From Deltaproteobacteria bacterium (GTDB lineage Bacteria > Desulfobacterota > DSM-4660 > Desulfatiglandales > HGW-15), in NCBI GenBank assembly GCA_019308525.1, contig JAFDIC010000064.1:1-12689 (forward strand): 12,689 bases of DNA. Direction: 5' to 3'. This document shows, one piece after another, positions 7,547-12,689 of the stretch. Position 1 is the stretch's first letter, and every line of letters begins with the position of its first letter. Under the pieces are notes generated by a model that did no database searches, had not been told where the DNA came from, and worked only from the letters and a program-made list of their open reading frames with translations. Made by a program: the position numbers and the translations under genes.

Positions 7547-9096
7547 GCAAGGTAAGCCGCCTGTCTGTGCGTTGCACGCAGACAGGGAGACCGGGCAGCG
7601 AAGAGATAAAGAAGATAAGAAGGGAAAAGAAGAAGGCCGAGAAGGCTTTACGTGAAAGACAGAGAGCCGAAGGATTGAAACCGCCCTCTAAGGCGGCGAT
7701 ACCCAACCGCAAGTGTGCGTACAAAACTGTGGAAGAGGAACAGAAAGCCCGGCAGGATGCTACCACTGAACAGATCAGGATTTTTCGAGCTAAATTGCCT
7801 GTTCTTTTAACACGGCTGTCCAAGATAGAGGACCCGAGAAATCCCAGGAAGATAAAATACAGGCATACACTGCTCATGATCTATGGTATCCTGATATTTG
7901 TATTTCAGATGGCCTCAAGACGCGAAGCCAACAGGGAGATGACCCGTCCAATGTTCATGGAAAATCTGAAACTGCTGTTTCCTGAACTGGAGGATTTGCC
8001 TCACAACGACACCCTTTATCGGCTTCTAGCCAGGGTTGATGTAGGGGGAATTGAAAGCGCCCTTATGGAATTAGTCCGAAAGATGATACGAAACAAGAAG
8101 TTTGTTCGCTACTTGGTTGATAATCGTTACCCTATTGCTATTGATGGCACCCAAAAATGTGTCCGCGATGTGCTTTGGAGCGAGCAATGTCTGGAGCGTG
8201 AAGTGGGAAAAGGCGATGATACCCACATGCAATACTACGTGTATGTGCTGGAGGCCTCTCTGGCATTTGCCGGTGGCATGACTATTCCCCTGATGAGCGA
8301 GTTTTTGAGTTACACAGAAGGTGACACAGAGAGGAAGAAACAGGACTGTGAGAGGAAGGCATTTAAACGATTGGCCAGAAGGTTAAAAGATGCCTTTGGT
8401 CATCTCCCCATCATGGTCCTGCTGGATGGACTCTACCCCAACGGCCCAATCATGCAACTGTGCCGCAAGAACAAATGGGATTTCATGATAGTTTTGCAAG
8501 ACAAATCCCTTAAGAGCGTCTGGGAGGAATATGAAGGACTCAAGAAACTGGAGAGCAAAAATCACCTTTGTACAACCTGGGGGAATAGAAGACAGAGTTT
8601 TCACTGGGTGAATGGTATAGAATATTACTACGGTGTCCACGACAGGAAAAGGCAGATCGTGCACGTGGTGGTGTGTACAGAGAGTTGGGAGGAGATAGCC
8701 AGGGATTGTGCTGAGGTGGTGAGGAACAAATCACGTCACGCCTGGATTTCCAGCAAACCTCTTACTGGGGGCAATGTGCACGAACGTTGTAATCTGGGTG
8801 CACGCCACAGGTGGGGTATCGAGTCAGGCATCCTGGTGGAGAAACGACATGGGTACCACTACGAGCACGTCTTCTCTTACAACTGGAATGCTATGAAGGG
8901 TTATCACTATTTGATGCGACTGGGGCACCTGATCAATATCTTAGCCATTTATTCTGAGCGACTTGTGAAAATGGTACGTGAGTTGGGTGTACGAGGCTTC
9001 ATCCGTTTCGTTCGTGAAACCATAAGCGGCCCATGGCTAGACCCCTTATGGGTAGGGCAACGTCTTGCGGCTCCTTTTCAACTTCGGTTGATATAG
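7543..9096 (+). CDS. DDE transposase, IS4-like
   Basis: A 517-residue transposase that would cut and join the element ends. Residues ~20-75 are strongly basic and charged (KKIRREKKKAEKALRERQRAE), probably a DNA-contacting helical extension. Residues ~88-175 (RLSKIEDPRNPRKIKYRHTLL to NDTLYRLL) resemble the N-terminal region of such enzymes. The RNase H-type catalytic residues are clear: Asp201 in IAIDGTQK, Asp295 in VLLDGLYPNG and Glu427 in RHRWGIESGILVEK. The last has the R-(3)-E-(6)-K spacing of the IS4 signature (Arg423, Glu427, Lys434), but Ala420 stands where the signature's Tyr is expected. All three acidic residues are present and the frame is intact, so the enzyme may be active. It is coupled to the DruA-like gene by a 4-base overlap. 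The exact IS family is not certain. Confidence 0.9.
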   Translation: MSKVSRLSVRCTQTGRPGSEEIKKIRREKKKAEKALRERQRAEGLKPPSKAAIPNRKCAYKTVEEEQKARQDATTEQIRIFRAKLPVLLTRLSKIEDPRNPRKIKYRHTLLMIYGILIFVFQMASRREANREMTRPMFMENLKLLFPELEDLPHNDTLYRLLARVDVGGIESALMELVRKMIRNKKFVRYLVDNRYPIAIDGTQKCVRDVLWSEQCLEREVGKGDDTHMQYYVYVLEASLAFAGGMTIPLMSEFLSYTEGDTERKKQDCERKAFKRLARRLKDAFGHLPIMVLLDGLYPNGPIMQLCRKNKWDFMIVLQDKSLKSVWEEYEGLKKLESKNHLCTTWGNRRQSFHWVNGIEYYYGVHDRKRQIVHVVVCTESWEEIARDCAEVVRNKSRHAWISSKPLTGGNVHERCNLGARHRWGIESGILVEKRHGYHYEHVFSYNWNAMKGYHYLMRLGHLINILAIYSERLVKMVRELGVRGFIRFVRETISGPWLDPLWVGQRLAAPFQLRLI

Positions 9097-9306
9097 GCCG
9101 GCAGGGGCAACGGGCTGGAAAAGGCAGCGCTGGGAGGAGTAGTGCGCCTTCCCACTATTCCCTGATCCAGCTTGTTGAAAACAGTAGCCTTTCTGCTGAA
9201 TTTCAGACTGAAAAGCGGCACTATTAGGAGGAATTGCATGCTTGAGGCGAGCACACGAACTCCCAGCGCGTGTTCACGCTTCACTGCTGTCCTGACTCAA
9301 AGCCGC

Positions 9307-9335
9307 TTGACACACAAGCCTCTTTTTGCGATACT
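9307..9335 (+). promoter_or_regulatory. Strong candidate promoter for the NmrA gene, spanning the element edge
   Basis: A perfect TTGACA (9307-9312) is followed after exactly 17 bases by GATACT (9330-9335, 4/6). Transcription would begin near 9342, 38 bases before the gene. The -35 is inside the proposed element and most of the -10 outside, which would make this a hybrid promoter if the tip at 9331 is right. Confidence 0.5.
9322..9331 (-). repeat. Candidate right terminal inverted repeat
   Basis: CTTTTTGCGA is the exact reverse complement of 6431-6440. It falls inside the spacer of the promoter at 9307-9335. Confidence 0.35.
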
Positions 9336-9379
9336 GTTCCCTATAAAGGCTAACTTCTTATTATCCCAATGGCATACCT

Positions 9380-10282
9380 ATGAAAGAATCGATCATCCTT
9401 GTAGCGGGAGCTACGGGCAATCTCGGCGGCCGAATCGTAAGAGCTTTACGCCAGCAGGGAGCCAGCGTAAGGGCGCTGGTTCGGCAAAGCGCTGCGCGAG
9501 ACAAGATCGAACAACTGGAGGAACTCGGGGTATCGATTGCCAATGTCGACTTGAGCAACCCTTCCGAATTGACGGCGGCATGCTCGGGGGTGTCCTGCGT
9601 GGTCTCCGCACTGGCGGGACTGCGCGACGTCATCGTGGATAAGCAAAGGGTCCTGCTCGACGCCGCGGTCCAGGCCGGAGTCCCACGTTTTATTCCCTCC
9701 GACTTCTCGATTGATTTCACCAAGTTTCCACCCGGAGAGAATCGCAATCTTGATCTGCGACGAGAATTTCACAAGTATCTTGACAAGGCTCCTATATCAG
9801 CGACCACGATCTTCAACGGAGCATTTGCAGAATTGCTGACAGGTCAGATGCCGCTCATTCTTTTCAAACCGAGGCTGGTAGTCTATTGGGGGAATGCGGA
9901 TCAGCCCTTGGACTTTACGACCATGGACGACACAGCTACGTTCACGGCGCTCGCGGCTCTTGATCCGTCCACCCCTCGCTTTCTACGGATCGCCGGCGAT
10001 CAACTCAGCGCTCGGGAGCTGGCAGCGGTCGTGAGCGATGTGACGGCAAAGAAATTCCGCCTATTCCGACCCGGAGGTCTAGGAATGCTCGGCATGCTTA
10101 TCAAGGTTGTACGCACGCTCGCTCCCGGAGAGAAGGAGCTTTATCCGGCATGGCAGGGCATGCAGTACATGCACAACATGTTCGGCGGCCGGGCGAAGCT
10201 AGAGCCTCTCGACAACGATCGGTATCCCGGTATGCATTGGAAGAGCGTGAGGGATGTGCTCTCAGCCCACCATGCCGACTAG
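9380..10282 (+). CDS. NmrA-type NAD(P)-binding protein (isoflavone reductase-like)
   Basis: A 300-residue cytosolic protein of the atypical short-chain dehydrogenase group. The N-terminus carries the dinucleotide-binding glycine motif in ILVAGATGNLGGRIVRAL (residues ~6-23), with Arg residues in the following ALVRQ that favour NADP. Further on are VDLSNPSEL, the strand VSCVVSALAG, and RFIPSDFSIDF (~108-118), typical of NmrA and isoflavone-reductase-like proteins, which act as reductases or as redox-sensing regulators. No specific substrate can be named. There is no ribosome site before ATG 9380, which is unusual for this window. The gene uses CGC/CGA and GCG/GGC codons more than its neighbours, which favour AGG/AGA, and reads as more GC-rich, suggesting separate ancestry. 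It lies just beyond the proposed insertion element and behind a promoter that overlaps the element edge. Confidence 0.88.
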   Translation: MKESIILVAGATGNLGGRIVRALRQQGASVRALVRQSAARDKIEQLEELGVSIANVDLSNPSELTAACSGVSCVVSALAGLRDVIVDKQRVLLDAAVQAGVPRFIPSDFSIDFTKFPPGENRNLDLRREFHKYLDKAPISATTIFNGAFAELLTGQMPLILFKPRLVVYWGNADQPLDFTTMDDTATFTALAALDPSTPRFLRIAGDQLSARELAAVVSDVTAKKFRLFRPGGLGMLGMLIKVVRTLAPGEKELYPAWQGMQYMHNMFGGRAKLEPLDNDRYPGMHWKSVRDVLSAHHAD

Positions 10283-10338
10283 CAATTTCGCACTGAAAGG
10301 TCATCACCCCAGCAGGTATTTGAAGATTAGGATGTTAT

Positions 10339-10363
10339 GGCATCTGGCATTTCTTGAGATGCC
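10339..10363 (+). repeat. Small inverted repeat before the YhbP-like gene
   Basis: GGCATCT (10339-10345) and AGATGCC (10357-10363) are exact reverse complements with an 11-base loop. If translation begins at GTG 10375 or 10384 this hairpin is in the leader and just ahead of the start; no T-run follows it. Its role is unknown. Confidence 0.4.
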
Positions 10364-10383
10364 CAAGCTCTACCGTGAGAGAC

Positions 10384-10884
10384 GTGAAAGCGGAAAAAAA
10401 CCATATCCCAGGAGAGGACGAGCTAAGAAGGCTGGCCCTGAAACTTATCCTCGAACAAACCACCATGACCCTGGCAACAGCTCACGAGGACATTGCATGG
10501 TCTGCCCCCGTGTATTATGTAAACCGTGACTTTAATTTCTATTTTTTTTCCGACCCGGAATCCAGGCACATAAAGGAATCCATGAGGACCGGCCATGCGT
10601 CTGCAAGCATATATGCCCCTGCCTCCTCCTGGAGGGACATCAGGGGAATCCAGATGTCCGGGAGTGTAAAAGCCCTCTCTCCTGGATTCGAGGCCGTCAA
10701 TATCTTAAGAATCTACCTCAAGAAGTATCCCTTTACGGAAGAGTTTTTTGATTCTGGCCAGAAGATTGATCTGGGAGCCCTTTTGAAGAGATTCCGTGTG
10801 AGGTTGTATAATTTCAACCCGGACCTGTTGTATTACATGGACAACAGTATCAGGTTCGGATTTAGGGGACGGATAGGGCTATAG
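10384..10884 (+). CDS. YhbP/UPF0306-like protein of the pyridoxamine 5'-phosphate oxidase fold
   Basis: About 166 residues from GTG 10384. The sequence has the split-barrel flavin-binding layout: a helix LRRLALKLILEQT, then strand TMTLATAHEDIAWSAPVYYV, then DFNFYFFSDPESRHIKES, the RGIQMSGSVKAL strand, and a C-terminus ending DNSIRFGFRGRIGL. That ending resembles the DNT..FG ending of E. coli YhbP (UPF0306), a family of unknown function related to pyridoxamine phosphate oxidases and flavin reductases. A true PNPOx is longer and has a specific PLP-binding C-terminus not seen here. The start is uncertain: the frame is open from TTG 10354, and GTG 10375 is also possible; none has a well-placed ribosome site. 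It follows the NmrA gene by ~100 bases and converges on gpmI with 23 bases between. Confidence 0.72.
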   Translation: MKAEKNHIPGEDELRRLALKLILEQTTMTLATAHEDIAWSAPVYYVNRDFNFYFFSDPESRHIKESMRTGHASASIYAPASSWRDIRGIQMSGSVKALSPGFEAVNILRIYLKKYPFTEEFFDSGQKIDLGALLKRFRVRLYNFNPDLLYYMDNSIRFGFRGRIGL

Positions 10885-10907
10885 GCATACGATTTGCTTT
10901 AGATTCC

Positions 10908-12548
10908 TCAAGCAGGGCGGATCATCCTGATCAGCGATGGGTCGTAGTCCTCCGGTTTCTCGTAACCCAGGAGATTCAACAGCGTGGCCGCCACATTTGA
11001 GAGGCCGCGTCTTTCCAGCTTGGCCATTTCATATTCGCCCCGAAAACCCGGGTCAAATATGGCAAAAGGCACGGGATTAAGAGAATGGGCGGTCCTCACT
11101 CTTTTCCTGCCTTCCTTATCATATGTAAACATAAGGTCCACGTTGCCATGATCTGATGTGACCAGGGCTATTCCACCCAGCTCCTCCGTTACCTTCAGCA
11201 GCTCTCCAACACACCGATCCACGGTCTCCACAGCGATTATGGCAGCCTCCATCACACCGGTGTGTCCTACCATGTCGCCGTTGGCGAAATTCAAGCGCCC
11301 GAACCTGTAATCACCTTCCCTGAGTAGTTCTATCGTCTTTTTGGTTATTTCGGCTGCCTTCATCTTGGGCGCCTTGTCGAATTGAAGCTTGTCTGAAGGG
11401 ATTTCTACATAGGTTTCCAGTGATTCGTCAATGTAGCCCGATCTGTTTCCATTCCAAAAGTAGGTGACATGGCCGAACTTCTGCGTCTCTGAAATGGCGA
11501 ACATCTTGACCCCTTCGCTGCAAAGGTATTCGCTTACCGTCCTGTCTATTGCAGGTGGCTGAACGAGGAAATTGGGAGGGATGTGCATATCCCCGTCATA
11601 TTCCATCATTCCCGCATACAGGACATCCGGAAGCGGTCCTCTGTCAAATTCATGGAAATCTTCCTCAGTAAAGGCCCTGGATATCTCGATTGCCCTGTCG
11701 CCCCTGAAATTGAAGCAGATCACGGCATCCCCGTCCAATATGGGGCCTACGGGTTTACCCTTTTCGTTTACCACCACAAAGGCATCAAGGTATTGATCGG
11801 TAATCCCCGGGTCCTCTTCATAGAAGGTTTTCACGGCCTCGGAGGCCGATGAAAAGGGCCTCGCCCTGCCGAGGACATGGGCCTCCCACCCCCTTCTGAC
11901 GATTGACCAATCCGCGTTGTAGCGATCCATAGTGACCTTCATGCGACCGCCTCCAGATGCTATGGAATAGTCGAATCCCTTTTGTTCGGAGATTTTTTCT
12001 AGTTTTTCTTCCGCTGGGATGACATACCGCAGGGCTGTCCGCTCCCCCACGTCTCTCCCATCCAGCAAGGCGTGCACCCTTACCCTCTTGACGTCTGACT
12101 CCGCGCACTTTTCTATGAGAGCAAAGAGATGGTCAATGTGCGAGTGGACGTTTCCGTCCGACAGTAACCCCAGGAAATGGATCGTGCCTCCCCTGTGGGC
12201 CCTCTGGAGGATGCTTTTCCATAACTCTGTCTCATAAACCTTTCCGCTCTGGATGGCCCTGTTTACGAGCCTCGCACCCTGGTCGAAGACCCTGCCCGCT
12301 CCCAGGGCGTTGTGTCCTACCTCGCTGTTCCCCATGTCCTGGTCAGTGGGGAGACCAACTGCCGTGCCGTGGGCCTGAAGTTGAGTATAAGAACTCGAAC
12401 CTCTCAGCCGATCAATGTTGGGCGTGTTGGCCAGGTACACGGCATTTCTTTCATCCTCGGGCCCGATTCCGATGCCGTCCATAATGATCAAGAGCAGGGG
12501 TCCCTTTCTTCCTCTAAAGTTTTCAAGTTTCTTTAGGTTTAGCCGCAC
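10908..12548 (-). CDS. gpmI: 2,3-bisphosphoglycerate-independent phosphoglycerate mutase
   Basis: A glycolysis/gluconeogenesis enzyme interconverting 3- and 2-phosphoglycerate with two Mn ions and a phosphoserine intermediate. At 546 residues it is slightly longer than the usual ~510. The alkaline-phosphatase-type core is complete: LLLIIMDGIGIG (Asp24), MGNSEVGHNALGAGR with the catalytic Ser75, LSDGNVHSHIDHL, HALLDGRDVGERTAL, GGGRMKVTMDRYNADW, FNFRGDRAIEI, then NGDMVGHTG (Asp425, His429), TSDHGNVD (Asp466, His467) and AHSLNPVP (His488) for the metals. GTG 12548 is chosen because AAGGAG (complement of 12556-12561) lies 7 bases upstream. The overlapping ATG at 12553 runs into a stop after four codons. 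No frameshift is seen. Confidence 0.96.
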   Translation of the reverse strand: MRLNLKKLENFRGRKGPLLLIIMDGIGIGPEDERNAVYLANTPNIDRLRGSSSYTQLQAHGTAVGLPTDQDMGNSEVGHNALGAGRVFDQGARLVNRAIQSGKVYETELWKSILQRAHRGGTIHFLGLLSDGNVHSHIDHLFALIEKCAESDVKRVRVHALLDGRDVGERTALRYVIPAEEKLEKISEQKGFDYSIASGGGRMKVTMDRYNADWSIVRRGWEAHVLGRARPFSSASEAVKTFYEEDPGITDQYLDAFVVVNEKGKPVGPILDGDAVICFNFRGDRAIEISRAFTEEDFHEFDRGPLPDVLYAGMMEYDGDMHIPPNFLVQPPAIDRTVSEYLCSEGVKMFAISETQKFGHVTYFWNGNRSGYIDESLETYVEIPSDKLQFDKAPKMKAAEITKKTIELLREGDYRFGRLNFANGDMVGHTGVMEAAIIAVETVDRCVGELLKVTEELGGIALVTSDHGNVDLMFTYDKEGRKRVRTAHSLNPVPFAIFDPGFRGEYEMAKLERRGLSNVAATLLNLLGYEKPEDYDPSLIRMIRPA

Positions 12549-12627
12549 GACATATCTCCTTTCTCCGGCGAGGCCTCAAAAGGCACCACGCGTTGATGAT
12601 TCACTGAAAGCAGGAATCTATGAACCG

Positions 12628-12647
12628 CCCCGCAGCTTGCTGCGGGG
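12628..12647. repeat. Perfect GC-rich hairpin upstream of gpmI, REP-like
   Basis: CCCCGCAG (12628-12635) and CTGCGGGG (12640-12647) pair perfectly around CTTG, or as nine pairs around TT. No T-run follows on either strand, so it is not a standard intrinsic terminator. It looks like a short dispersed palindrome; it could also act in the leader of gpmI, whose start is 80 bases away. Confidence 0.6.
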
Positions 12648-12689
12648 AATTAGATCCAAAAAGGGATTAACTCAGTGGCCGTGAGGATT

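Larger units (their letters stand above)
6431..9331 (+). mobile_element. Two-gene insertion sequence (DruA-like protein plus DDE transposase)
   Basis: The element is defined by the coupled gene pair at 6638-9096. Its ends are proposed from TCGCAAAAAG at 6431-6440 and its exact reverse complement CTTTTTGCGA at 9322-9331. Read inwards, 13 of the first 17 bases match. The non-coding margins are similar in size (207 and 235 bases). No target-site duplication is seen beside these ends, so the tips are provisional; the presence of an insertion element is much firmer than its borders. The element separates an ogt/nitrilase block from an NmrA gene. Confidence 0.6.
9097..9379. other. Right margin of the element and leader of the NmrA gene
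   Basis: This stretch has no recognisable gene. It holds AGGAGG (9226-9231) followed at 6 bases by ATG 9238, whose open frame (134 codons) shows no family and soon runs over the NmrA gene out of frame. It also holds the short inverted pairs GCGTG/CACGC near 9270 and GCTTG/CAAGC near 9306-9319, then the candidate right tip and the promoter listed below. Confidence 0.5.

Noticed and set aside
7284..7877. 197-codon leftward frame
   Set aside because: Antisense to the end of the DruA-like gene and the start of the transposase, both clearly coding.
6638..9096. Druantia anti-phage defence system
   Set aside because: Only the DruA-like gene is present. Its partner is a transposase and no helicase (DruE) or druB-D genes occur in the window.
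12541..12561. Four-codon upstream frame (ATG at 12553) as a leader peptide regulating gpmI
   Set aside because: The ATG is only 2 bases from the ribosome site, too close to be used well; it is simply overlapped by the GTG start.
12628..12647. Intrinsic terminator
   Set aside because: The hairpin is perfect, but neither strand has a following T-run.
1..12689. CRISPR array
   Set aside because: No series of regularly spaced direct repeats was seen anywhere in the window.

Overview
The window looks like chromosomal DNA from a Gram-negative, anaerobe-type bacterium of the deltaproteobacterial / Desulfobacterota kind. The pointers are a System II cytochrome c maturation pair (ResB and CcsA), a bactofilin, a DUF2914 secreted protein, mid-range GC with frequent AGG/AGA/ATA codons, and palindromic dispersed repeats between genes. 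The lineage is inferred from gene style; no rRNA or tRNA is present to confirm it.

Left part (1-4874). The 5' two thirds of serS runs leftwards off the window edge. A 437-base divergent gap carries a perfect inverted repeat close to serS and a candidate promoter for the rightward genes. Then come resB and ccsA, a two-gene operon for periplasmic heme attachment to c-type cytochromes, followed by a bactofilin with an unusual C-terminal carboxypeptidase-regulatory-like (beta-sandwich) domain. A small exported DUF2914 protein faces the bactofilin tail to tail.

Middle part (4875-6307). A gene-free stretch holds the DUF2914 promoter and a 142-base imperfect palindrome that looks like a dispersed repeat. 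Next is a leftward unit: a good promoter, an Ogt-type DNA alkyl-transferase, and 22 bases later the relic of a nitrilase whose first ~14 codons are joined out of frame to its last ~95. The catalytic core has been deleted.

Insertion element (about 6431-9331). A DUF4338 protein (the DruA family) is translationally coupled by an ATGA overlap to a 517-residue DDE transposase of IS4-like type. A 10-base inverted match lies about 200 bases outside each end of the gene pair and may mark the element tips. This is best read as a two-gene insertion sequence with a DruA-like accessory gene, not as a Druantia defence locus, because no druB-E genes are present.

Right part (9332-12689). An NmrA-type NAD(P)-binding protein, with base and codon use unlike its neighbours, has a strong candidate promoter whose -35 lies inside the proposed element tip and whose -10 lies mostly outside it. 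A YhbP/UPF0306-like flavin-reductase-fold protein follows. The leftward gpmI gene (cofactor-independent phosphoglycerate mutase) closes the coding part, and a perfect GC-rich hairpin lies upstream of it. The most interesting items are the DruA-transposase element, its possible hybrid promoter, the bactofilin fusion, the nitrilase deletion and the 142-base palindrome.
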